From an uncultured Pseudomonadales bacterium (GTDB lineage Bacteria; Pseudomonadota; Gammaproteobacteria; Pseudomonadales; Pseudohongiellaceae): DNA of 15,939 bases. Position 1 is the stretch's first letter; each line of letters begins with the position of its first letter. The notes beneath the pieces were generated by a model. That model was not told where the DNA came from, searched no databases, and worked only from the letters and a program-made list of their open reading frames with translations. Shown here piece by piece: positions 6,314-13,164 of this stretch. The stretch spans positions 1 through 15,939 of the forward strand of contig CALKDE010000361.1 in the NCBI GenBank assembly GCA_938082955.1. The letters are read 5' to 3'. The position numbers and the translations under genes are program-made.

Positions 6314-6340
6314 AGCACAATCTCTAACGTTGATTGTGCT
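6314..6340. promoter_or_regulatory. Inverted repeat upstream of ppk
   Basis: AGCACAATC and GATTGTGCT are perfect 9-bp arms around 9 bases. The repeat lies 50-100 bases before the ppk start and about 40 bases from the Pho box. It may be an operator or a leader stem-loop; I do not recognise the binding protein. No convincing ppk promoter hexamers stand out. Confidence 0.45.
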
Positions 6341-6413
6341 AAGATATCCGGGTTACAAAAAACAGCTACGCTAGTCACCTGCTACATAAGCCATGCTAGA
6401 GAGAGTGCGTGAG

Positions 6414-8588
6414 ATGTCTGAACAGACAGAAAAAAAATCATTGAACCTCGCTGTCGATAATACTGCCGGCGCACGGAAGCCGCTGCCAGCAGCAAAGCTG
6501 CAGGGTTCACCCGCAGATTCGGACGAGGCAATAGACCTAAACAACCCCGCCTACTTTGAGAATCGCGAGCTAAGTTCTTTCAAGTTCAATCTGCGTGTAC
6601 TGAGCCAGGCAAGAAACACGAAACACCCGCTGCTCGAACGTCTCATGTTCCTGCTAATATTCAGCTCCAACTTGGACGAGTTCTTCGAGGTTAGGGTTTC
6701 AGGCTTAAGGAAACAGCTAGATTTTGGTAGGCAGCGGCCAGGACCCGACGGTCAATATCCAGAACAGGTCCTCAAGAATATTCACCTACAAGTTAAAGAT
6801 GCTCTTGCCGAGCAATACAAAATTCTGAATGAAGACTTATTACCGAACCTTGCCGAGGAAAACATACACTTCCTGCCACGTCACGCTTGGAACGACGAGC
6901 TAAAGAAATGGACGCGGGACTATTTCGACGAAGAGATTCAGCCAGTGGTAAGCCCGCTCGGTCTAGATCCGGCACACCCCTTCCCCAGACTCGTCAATAA
7001 GAGCCTGAATTTCATTCTTTCACTGGATGGGAAGGACGCCTTTGGCCGGGATAGCGGTCTCGCCATAGTCCCTGCCCCTCGATCCCTACCGAGGCTGATC
7101 AAGGTGCCCGCTGAGATTGTGCCTGAGGGTGACAACTTCATCTTCCTCTCATCGATTATCCATGCTTACGTCGATGAGTTGTTTCCAGGCATGAGGGTAA
7201 TAGAATGCCATCAGTTTCGAGTGACTCGGAATTCCGATCTGGAAATGACCAACGTTGAAGTTGAAGACTATGCAATGGCTCTCCAAGGGCAACTGCATAG
7301 TCGGCGCTTCGGTGCTGCCACCAAATTAGAAGTGAGCATGGGTTGCCCGGTAGAGCTTACTGATTTTCTTCTCGAACGCTTCAACCTCAGCAACGATGGA
7401 TTGTTCCAGTTAGACGGGCCCGTGAACCTGCGGCGCCTAATGGCTCTTTACGGAATGATTGAGCGCGCAGATCTGCGCTTTCCACAATTTTCCCCCGGCA
7501 CGCCCAAATTATTGGAAGAAGACGCGTATATTTTCGCCGCAGTAGACAAGGAAGATCAGCTACTACAGCATCCATTCCAATCGTTCATACCCATCATCGA
7601 CTGGGTTCGTCAGGCCGCGAAAGATCCAACGGTGTTGTCCATTAAGCAGACCTTGTACCGCACCAATGAATCTTCGGAGCTGGTAGAGGCGTTGGCCGAA
7701 GCGGCCCGAAACGGCAAAGAGGTAACCGTCGTCATCGAGCTGCGAGCACGGTTCGACGAAGAAGAAAATATTCATTTCGCCAGCATTCTGCAAGAAGCCG
7801 GAGCGGTCGTTGTCTATGGAGTTATGGGTTACAAGACCCATGCCAAGATGCTGTTAATAGTGCGCCGAATCGGCAACACACTAAAGCGCTACGCTCACTT
7901 GGGTACAGGTAACTATCACCGTAAGAACTCACTCGTGTACACCGACTATAGCTTGCTTACCTCCGACGAAGTTCTCTGTGCCGATGTGCACAAAGTATTT
8001 CAACAAATCACAGGAATGGGCAAGAAGATTCACCCGAACTTGCTGATCCATGCGCCATTCAATTTGAGAAAATCTTTGCTCAAAATGATAAATGGCGAAA
8101 TTGCTGCCGCTACAGCTGGTAAAAAGGCCCGCATAGTAGCGAAGATGAATTCAGTAACCGACCCCGCTATCATCAAAGCGCTCTACAAAGCCTCTATGGC
8201 AGGGGTGAAGATCGACCTTGTGGTGCGTGGTATCTGCTGTCTGCGCCCTGGCATAGTCGGGGTAAGTGAAAACATTCGAGTCGTATCAATCATCGGTCGT
8301 TTTCTGGAGCATTCACGCGTTTACTTTTTCCAAAATTCCGACCCCCAAGTCTACTGCTCCAGTGCCGACTGGATGGAACGTAATCTGGACAATCGAATTG
8401 AAGTTTGCTTTCCTATCTTGAAGAAAAAACACAGTACACGGGTTAAAGCCGAACTAGAGATGTATCTTAATGATCGAGGACAGAGTTGGGAGCTTGGTGC
8501 AGATGGCGAGTACCGTCCCTTGGCAATCGCGGAACCCGAAGAAGCACTGGAAGACGTTCAAAAGCTGTTGCTGAAACAGTTTTCCTAA
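6414..8588 (+). CDS. ppk: Polyphosphate kinase 1
   Basis: Ppk reversibly transfers the terminal phosphate of ATP to polyphosphate, building the cell's phosphate and energy store. The product is 724 residues from this start, near the family's usual 690-720. The N-terminal domain begins YFENRELSSFKFNLRVLSQA and contains FSSNLDEFFEVRVSGL. The head domain follows, then the two phospholipase-D-like catalytic domains. H476 in YKTHAKMLLI corresponds to the phosphorylated His435 of E. coli, and H633 in FLEHSRVYFF to His592. HLGTGNYHRKNSLVYTDYSL and SSADWMERNLDNRIEV are typical Ppk1 blocks. An ATG seven codons upstream (6393) is possible, but neither start has a strong ribosome-binding site; MSEQTEKKSLNL looks the more natural N-terminus. 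ppx converges on it 24 bases downstream. Confidence 0.96.
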   Translation: MSEQTEKKSLNLAVDNTAGARKPLPAAKLQGSPADSDEAIDLNNPAYFENRELSSFKFNLRVLSQARNTKHPLLERLMFLLIFSSNLDEFFEVRVSGLRKQLDFGRQRPGPDGQYPEQVLKNIHLQVKDALAEQYKILNEDLLPNLAEENIHFLPRHAWNDELKKWTRDYFDEEIQPVVSPLGLDPAHPFPRLVNKSLNFILSLDGKDAFGRDSGLAIVPAPRSLPRLIKVPAEIVPEGDNFIFLSSIIHAYVDELFPGMRVIECHQFRVTRNSDLEMTNVEVEDYAMALQGQLHSRRFGAATKLEVSMGCPVELTDFLLERFNLSNDGLFQLDGPVNLRRLMALYGMIERADLRFPQFSPGTPKLLEEDAYIFAAVDKEDQLLQHPFQSFIPIIDWVRQAAKDPTVLSIKQTLYRTNESSELVEALAEAARNGKEVTVVIELRARFDEEENIHFASILQEAGAVVVYGVMGYKTHAKMLLIVRRIGNTLKRYAHLGTGNYHRKNSLVYTDYSLLTSDEVLCADVHKVFQQITGMGKKIHPNLLIHAPFNLRKSLLKMINGEIAAATAGKKARIVAKMNSVTDPAIIKALYKASMAGVKIDLVVRGICCLRPGIVGVSENIRVVSIIGRFLEHSRVYFFQNSDPQVYCSSADWMERNLDNRIEVCFPILKKKHSTRVKAELEMYLNDRGQSWELGADGEYRPLAIAEPEEALEDVQKLLLKQFS

Positions 8589-8612
8589 TATTTTTTCAAA
8601 TACCTGAATGCG

Positions 8613-9578
8613 TCATGAATTGTCGGTAAGGCTGACATCTGGAAGCGGGCTATTCTGCATAATCGCTAAGGTCTTCTTATTTTTCACCATGAAATCTAAC
8701 ATCCCCTCTCTCAGCGCGGTTGCACTGAAGTTGATGCGCTCCACCGTATACGACTGCATCAAACCCACTAACACCGCAAAGCCTGGCAACAGCAACTCGC
8801 GCCGACGCTCCTTCAGCCCAGGCAGGTCACCGCCGCCGGAAATGGCATTGGTAATCTGTAGCTTCAATGTTTGTAGCGCAGCCAGTTCAATCCCTCCCTT
8901 GTCAAATCCATGAGCTTGGCAGATAGCGGCAAGCATCTTAACTGTCCCCGAGGAAGCATAAGCCTCTTCCCATCCAGCTTTTTTAACGCCAATACTAATG
9001 CTATCGAACACAGCCTTGGAGGCTGCAGTGGCAGCATCAAGCTGCTTCTCTAGGAGGAGCGGGTCTGAAGTTTTCGGAGAAAAGAATTTATCACGCCAGG
9101 CAACACTGCCTATCGCCATGCTCTGGGTGAGAAGTCGGTTATGTTTGTGACCAATTATTATCTCAGTGCTGCCGCCTCCTATATCGATAACTAGCCGATG
9201 ATTATCGGAGGCTGGAAGCGAGGTGATCACACCCGCATAGATCAATACTGCTTCCTGCACACCACTGATTGGGGAGATTTCAATTCCGATATCACGCGCT
9301 GCCTGAATAAAATTCTGAGCATTATCCGTGACACGAAAGGTATTAGTACCCAGGGCCCAGTACTTCTCTAACGGATATTCATCCATCAGTGTCTTGAAGT
9401 ATTGTAGACAGTCTAGGCCCCGCTTATAGGCCGCCGGCGAGATACTGCCATTTTTCCTAACGTCTTCGCCCAGCTGAACCGAATCACTACTGCGCTCAAC
9501 AATTTTGATTCGCCCATCGATCCATTCACCAATCAAAATATGAAAACTATTGGAGCCAAGGTCGATGCATGCGTACAT
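8613..9578 (-). CDS. ppx: Exopolyphosphatase / Ppx-GppA family phosphatase, short form
   Basis: This is a Ppx/GppA phosphatase of the actin-like ATPase fold, expected to remove terminal phosphate from polyphosphate or pppGpp. Motifs from the chosen start are ACIDLGSNSFHILIGEW (3-19), LGTNTFR (76-82), the catalytic glutamate E109 in ISGVQEAVLIYAG, and the phosphate loop DIGGGSTE (132-139). The product is 321 residues, so it lacks the C-terminal HD-like domain that takes E. coli Ppx and GppA to about 500. The ATG at 9578 is chosen because the family starts directly before the CIDLGSNS strand. A TTG at 9623 would add 15 unrelated residues; neither start has a good ribosome-binding site. It converges on ppk, consistent with a polyphosphate role over a pure pppGpp role, though sequence alone cannot separate them. 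Confidence 0.88.
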   Translation of the reverse strand: MYACIDLGSNSFHILIGEWIDGRIKIVERSSDSVQLGEDVRKNGSISPAAYKRGLDCLQYFKTLMDEYPLEKYWALGTNTFRVTDNAQNFIQAARDIGIEISPISGVQEAVLIYAGVITSLPASDNHRLVIDIGGGSTEIIIGHKHNRLLTQSMAIGSVAWRDKFFSPKTSDPLLLEKQLDAATAASKAVFDSISIGVKKAGWEEAYASSGTVKMLAAICQAHGFDKGGIELAALQTLKLQITNAISGGGDLPGLKERRRELLLPGFAVLVGLMQSYTVERINFSATALREGMLDFMVKNKKTLAIMQNSPLPDVSLTDNS

Positions 9579-9632
9579 AGTCAGACGGTAGTGACAATTG
9601 AAGAGTGAGTGTGCGCTAAGCAAGTTTTGATA

Positions 9633-9679
9633 GTTACTCTTCCGGCCTCTCTTTGCAAAGCAAAAATCGGAAGAGTCAC
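9633..9679. repeat. Inverted repeat between ppx and bfr with a nested palindrome
   Basis: GTTACTCTTCCG (9633-9644) and CGGAAGAGTCAC (9668-9679) pair over 12 bp with one mismatch. Inside the loop is the perfect palindrome CTTTGCAAAG (9651-9660). There is no T tract on either side in the direction of bfr transcription. It may be a factor-assisted terminator, an operator for ppx, or a small repeat element. Confidence 0.45.
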
Positions 9680-9754
9680 AGCAATGCTTTACTTAACTCT
9701 ATTACACTATATCGTCAGATGAGACAGGAGTCTGAATGTGCGCCGGACGCGCAA

Positions 9755-10219
9755 TTAGATCATCGACTGCTGATAATTCTCGATACCGACCTTATCGATC
9801 AGAGTGAGTTGAGCCTCAAGAAAATCGATATGCTCTTCTTCACTGCTCAGAATTTCACTCAACAGATCACGGCTCACGAAGTCACTGATAGATTCACAAT
9901 AGGCTATGCCCTCCTTAAGGTCTGGGCAGGCGATAAGCTCAAGCTTGAGATCGCACTCCAACATTTCCTTGGTATTCTCACCGATCATCAATTTACCCAG
10001 GTTTTGTACGTTTGGAAGTCCTTCGAGAAATAGTATGCGTTGCATGAGTAGGTCTGCATGCTTCATTTCGTCAATTGACTCCTCGTATTCTTTTGCAGCC
10101 AATTTCTCCAGGCCCCAATCTTGATACATACGTGAGTGGAGAAAATACTGATTGATAGCGATGAGTTCATTGCCAAGCGCCTTGTTCAGGTGCTTGATTA
10201 CGTTGGCGTCCGACTTCAT
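9755..10219 (-). CDS. bfr: Bacterioferritin
   Basis: This is a 154-residue subunit of the 24-mer haem-containing iron store, which oxidises Fe2+ and keeps ferric mineral in its cavity. It aligns without gaps to E. coli Bfr over most of its length. The ferroxidase ligands are present: E18, E51, H54, E94, E127 and H130 (GNELIAINQYF, SIDEMKHAD, LKLELIA, SEEEHIDFLE). The haem ligand M52 is also there. The start is the ATG at 10219, with AAGGAT eight bases upstream, giving MKSDANVIKHLNKALGNE as in the family. An upstream in-frame codon at 10255 would add 12 unrelated residues and is rejected. bfd lies upstream on the same strand after about 230 bases; together they store and release iron. Confidence 0.96.
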   Translation of the reverse strand: MKSDANVIKHLNKALGNELIAINQYFLHSRMYQDWGLEKLAAKEYEESIDEMKHADLLMQRILFLEGLPNVQNLGKLMIGENTKEMLECDLKLELIACPDLKEGIAYCESISDFVSRDLLSEILSSEEEHIDFLEAQLTLIDKVGIENYQQSMI

Positions 10220-10309
10220 AAACAAATCCTTAATGGCTAAATTGAGTTCGTTCAAGCTTCGCTTTTTGCCTAATAAAAGTCAAGAGAATTTACTGTAACC
10301 TATTGATAT

Positions 10310-10331
10310 AAATGATAAATCCAAATGATAA
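10310..10331. promoter_or_regulatory. AT-rich direct repeat upstream of bfr
   Basis: AAATGATAA occurs twice, 13 bases apart (10310-10318 and 10323-10331), within an AT-rich segment 90-110 bases upstream of the bfr start. The ATGATAA units resemble half-sites of Fur boxes but do not form a good 19-bp box. It may be part of the bfr control region. The rest of 10220-10451 shows no gene. Confidence 0.25.
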
Positions 10332-10451
10332 GCAATCCCATTCCCATCTATTAGCAGGGCATTACAGAGCTCCCTTCAACACAGGGAAATTGATGAACAT
10401 TAAACGGGAGGAGTAGCTAAACGAATGCTCGAGTTCGAGCGCAAGAGCAGG

Positions 10452-10640
10452 CTAGGCTGCGTTCGTGTAAGAGCCTGTCTTATGGAATTCTTTGACGATA
10501 GTCTGGGCGAGCTTGCCGCATTTGCCGCATTCACTAGCAACACCCAGCTTTGCTCGCAAATCAGTCAAATTACTCGCACCACCACGACAAAGGTCGCGAA
10601 TCTGATTATCGGTAATCTGTCTGCAAATGCATACGTACAT
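10452..10640 (-). CDS. bfd: Bacterioferritin-associated ferredoxin
   Basis: Bfd is a small [2Fe-2S] protein that docks on bacterioferritin and passes electrons to its haem so stored Fe3+ leaves as Fe2+. The 62-residue product begins MYVCICRQITDNQIRDLC and contains the second cysteine pair in ECGKCGKLAQ. The four ligands C4, C6, C38 and C41 give the CxC...CxxC arrangement of the BFD-like fold. The ATG at 10640 is preceded by AAGGA at good spacing. A longer reading to 10823 would add 61 residues that run into the Fur-box and feoA region and is not credible. A TTGACA -35 and a strong Fur box lie just upstream, so expression under iron starvation is expected. It is divergent from feoA. Confidence 0.95.
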   Translation of the reverse strand: MYVCICRQITDNQIRDLCRGGASNLTDLRAKLGVASECGKCGKLAQTIVKEFHKTGSYTNAA

Positions 10641-10672
10641 GTCTTGTCCTTGATGAGGATGATACCTTAAAT

Positions 10673-10691
10673 GATAATGAGAATGATTGTC
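10673..10691. promoter_or_regulatory. Fur box between bfd and feoA
   Basis: GATAATGAGAATGATTGTC matches 16 of 19 positions of the Fur consensus. It overlaps the -35 TTGACA of the bfd promoter (10693-10688, minus strand) and lies just upstream of the likely feoA promoter. One site could therefore repress both the iron-release and the iron-uptake gene when iron is plentiful. Confidence 0.8.
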
Positions 10692-10715
10692 AACAACATT
10701 CATATCTGTTAATTT
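10687..10715 (+). promoter_or_regulatory. Possible feoAB promoter
   Basis: TTGTCA (10687-10692) followed after 17 bases by TAATTT (10710-10715) is a weak sigma-70 candidate. It begins inside the Fur box, which fits iron repression of feoAB. The leader to the feoA ATG would be about 60 bases. The -10 is poor, so the exact site is uncertain. Confidence 0.35.
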
Positions 10716-10781
10716 AGCCGTATCTAACATCATCGAGTCAATGGCGTAAGTTATTGTTTTTAAAAGGCTAGAAAGAAGGTC

Positions 10782-11018
10782 ATGCCAACCACCACTCTCT
10801 CCACTGCCAAGCGCGGCGATCATTGCGTCGTACTCGAAATAGCCTCCGAGCCGGCAGAACTCAGGAGTCGACTCTATTCCTTGGGTATCATTCCTGGCTC
10901 GGTACTGAAATTACTACGCTTCGCCCCTCTCGGTGACCCCATGCAAGTAAAGATTGGCGGGAGCTTTATCAGCATTCGTAAATCCGAAGCAGCAATCATT
11001 AGCGTGGATATTCAATAG
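10782..11018 (+). CDS. feoA: Ferrous iron transport protein A
   Basis: FeoA is a small cytosolic SH3-like protein needed with FeoB for Fe2+ uptake. The 78-residue product has the family layout: RGDHCVVLEI, then LRSRLYSLGIIPGSVLKLLR (the conserved L-x-LGI-PG-x motif), then GDPMQVKIGGSFISIRKSEA. Length matches stand-alone FeoA. The ATG has AGAAGG upstream. It is three bases before feoB, so the two are surely co-transcribed and probably translationally coupled. The Fur box 90-110 bases upstream indicates induction in iron-poor conditions. Confidence 0.95.
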   Translation: MPTTTLSTAKRGDHCVVLEIASEPAELRSRLYSLGIIPGSVLKLLRFAPLGDPMQVKIGGSFISIRKSEAAIISVDIQ

Positions 11019-11021
11019 CAC

Positions 11022-13151
11022 ATGCAGAAAATCGCACTTATCGGCAATCCTAATTGTGGGAAGACAACCCTCTTCAACGTGCTAACCGGCGCTAACCAAA
11101 AGGTTGGCAACTGGCCTGGCGTAACTGTCGAGAAAAAATTTGGTTATTTCAAACTCGAAAACGAATCGATCGAACTGGTCGACCTACCCGGCATCTATTC
11201 ACTAGAACAAGACTACAGCGGCATAGATGAAAAGATCGCCCAAGACTATTTGGAACAAGGTGCTATAGACCTGATTATCAACATCGTTGATGCGACCAAT
11301 CTCGAAAGAAGCCTGGTATTGACACAGCAGCTGATGGACCGCGACGTCCCAATGCTACTTGTTATGAATATGCTCGATGTGGCACAGCAACAAGGCATCA
11401 CCGTTAGCACAAATATGCTGGCCGACAAACTGCAATTGCCAGTGATTGAAATGATTGCCTCACAGAAAAGAGGCGTCGCTGAGCTGCACAATAAACTGGC
11501 CCGAAAGATCAATAGCGCTTCAGAAACAGTCAGCAAAAACGAATCGCAACAACCCTCTGCGAGTACTTCCACCGAAGAAAAGCTACTTCAGCGCTACCAT
11601 CAGTCACGCCAACTCATCAATGGGGTTGTCGAAGTCTCGCCCACTCACCATAGCCTGTCAGAACGTATCGACGCGGTGGTAATAAATAAATGGCTAGGCA
11701 TTCCTTTCTTCCTGCTAATGATTTACATGATCTTCACTATCGCTGTAAATCTTGGTGCCGTCTTCATCGATTTCTTCGATATATTATTCGACGCAGTACT
11801 GGTAGATGGAACGACTTGGCTGCTACGGGAAGTCTCCGCACACGAGGTGGTAGTCACTTTACTTGCTCAGGGAGTCGGCGGCGGTATAACGCTGGTCGCA
11901 ACCTTTATACCAGTCATTGGCTTTCTCTATCTCTGTCTCTCCGTGTTGGAAGGCTCCGGTTATATGTCTCGTGCGGCCTTCGTAATTGATAGAGCGATGA
12001 GCGGCATTGGCTTGCCCGGCAACGCCTTCGTGCCATTAATCGTCGGCTTCGGCTGCAACGTGCCTGCAGTAATGGCCGCACGAAGTCTGGGAAGAGACAG
12101 CGACCGGCTGATGACTATCGCTATGGCCCCATTTATGAGTTGCGGTGCGCGACTGACAGTCTACGCGCTCTTCGCCGCTGCATTCTTTCAAGAGAATGGG
12201 CAGAACATCGTATTCGGCCTCTATCTGCTGGGCATAGCGCTCGCGATATTTACCGGCTGGATATTCCGCAAACAACTCTTTGCCAATGAGATAACGCCTT
12301 CGTTCCAAGAAATGCCGGCGTATCATATTCCAATCGCACGCAATATTTTGCTCACGACCTGGTTTAGGTTGAAGTCTTTCATCCTTCGCGCCGGAAAGAC
12401 CATCGTTGTCGTGGTGATTGCGTTGAGTTTCCTGAATTCCATAAGCACCGACCTTAGTTTTGGCAATGAAGATTCGGAAGACTCTGTTCTTAGCGTAATA
12501 GGCAAGTCGATTACTCCGGCATTCGCACCGCTAGGTATCGAAGAAGACAATTGGCCTGCAACAGTAGGGCTATTTACTGGCATGTTTGCCAAAGAGGCGA
12601 TCGTTGGTACCCTCGACGCACTCTATAGCGAATCAAGCGCGGATGCTTATGATGGCTCACCGCCCGACCTCATCGCTGCCGCAGGCGAGGCCATCGCCTC
12701 TATTGGCACAGAGTTATTAGCGCTGAGCTCTACCCTGACCGACCCCCTGGGCATATCGATTGGCGATGTTAGCGACCTAAATGCTGTTGCCGACGAACAG
12801 AAAATTGAATCCTCCACCCTCACCAATATGGCCGCCCTCTTTCCCGGACCCTTTGCCGCATTCTGCTACCTAGTTTTTATCTTACTCTACGCCCCGTGTG
12901 TAGCCGTACTAGGCGCGATTACTAAAGAAGCGGGCTGGCACTGGATGCTACTGGTGTTCGGCTGGAGCACTGGGCTTGCCTACATCACCGCTACGGTTAT
13001 TTATCAGATTGGCACTTTCTCCGTAAACCCCCTATTCTCCTCAATATGGATAGTGAGCATGCTTACCATCTTGGCTGTCTTTATCCTTAATTTGAAGAGA
13101 CTCTCAAGTAAGATGGTGCCGAAAAACCTCATTCGGGCTGTTCAAATATAG
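11022..13151 (+). CDS. feoB: Ferrous iron transporter FeoB
   Basis: FeoB is the inner-membrane Fe2+ uptake protein, with an N-terminal GTPase fused to a membrane domain. G1 is GNPNCGKT (8-15), G2 is T35 in GNWPGVTVE, G3 is DLPG (54-57) and G4 is NMLD (116-119). A helical guanine-dissociation-inhibitor-like region follows to about residue 220. The membrane part carries the conserved GFGCNVPAVMAAR and PFMSCGARLTVYALF motifs, the latter with the key cysteine. A late FAKEAIVGTL segment and final helices follow. At 709 residues it is slightly shorter than E. coli FeoB (773). It follows feoA by three bases and has little Shine-Dalgarno sequence, fitting coupling. No feoC follows; a glycosyltransferase-like gene takes its place. 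Confidence 0.97.
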   Translation: MQKIALIGNPNCGKTTLFNVLTGANQKVGNWPGVTVEKKFGYFKLENESIELVDLPGIYSLEQDYSGIDEKIAQDYLEQGAIDLIINIVDATNLERSLVLTQQLMDRDVPMLLVMNMLDVAQQQGITVSTNMLADKLQLPVIEMIASQKRGVAELHNKLARKINSASETVSKNESQQPSASTSTEEKLLQRYHQSRQLINGVVEVSPTHHSLSERIDAVVINKWLGIPFFLLMIYMIFTIAVNLGAVFIDFFDILFDAVLVDGTTWLLREVSAHEVVVTLLAQGVGGGITLVATFIPVIGFLYLCLSVLEGSGYMSRAAFVIDRAMSGIGLPGNAFVPLIVGFGCNVPAVMAARSLGRDSDRLMTIAMAPFMSCGARLTVYALFAAAFFQENGQNIVFGLYLLGIALAIFTGWIFRKQLFANEITPSFQEMPAYHIPIARNILLTTWFRLKSFILRAGKTIVVVVIALSFLNSISTDLSFGNEDSEDSVLSVIGKSITPAFAPLGIEEDNWPATVGLFTGMFAKEAIVGTLDALYSESSADAYDGSPPDLIAAAGEAIASIGTELLALSSTLTDPLGISIGDVSDLNAVADEQKIESSTLTNMAALFPGPFAAFCYLVFILLYAPCVAVLGAITKEAGWHWMLLVFGWSTGLAYITATVIYQIGTFSVNPLFSSIWIVSMLTILAVFILNLKRLSSKMVPKNLIRAVQI

Positions 13152-13164
13152 CAGGAGAAAGAAC

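Noticed and set aside
6304..6374. AGGAGGTG followed by a 21-codon frame upstream of ppk, as a possible leader peptide
   Set aside because: The GTG overlaps the ribosome-binding motif itself, so initiation is not feasible, and no other start lies at proper spacing.
8608..8913. Plus-strand frame of 101 codons following ppk
   Set aside because: It lies opposite the Ppx C-terminus and reads as a low-complexity shadow.
9653..10033. Plus-strand frame of 126 codons opposite bfr
   Set aside because: It is antisense to a gapless match to bacterioferritin and has no supporting features.
10425..10670. Plus-strand frame with GGGAGGAG upstream of its ATG, antisense to bfd
   Set aside because: It overlaps almost all of bfd and its translation shows no recognisable fold. 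The purine run is 12 bases away, too far for normal initiation.
10641..10823. N-terminal extension of Bfd to 123 residues
   Set aside because: It would translate through the Fur box and bfd promoter and into feoA; the 62-residue form has its own Shine-Dalgarno sequence and family length.
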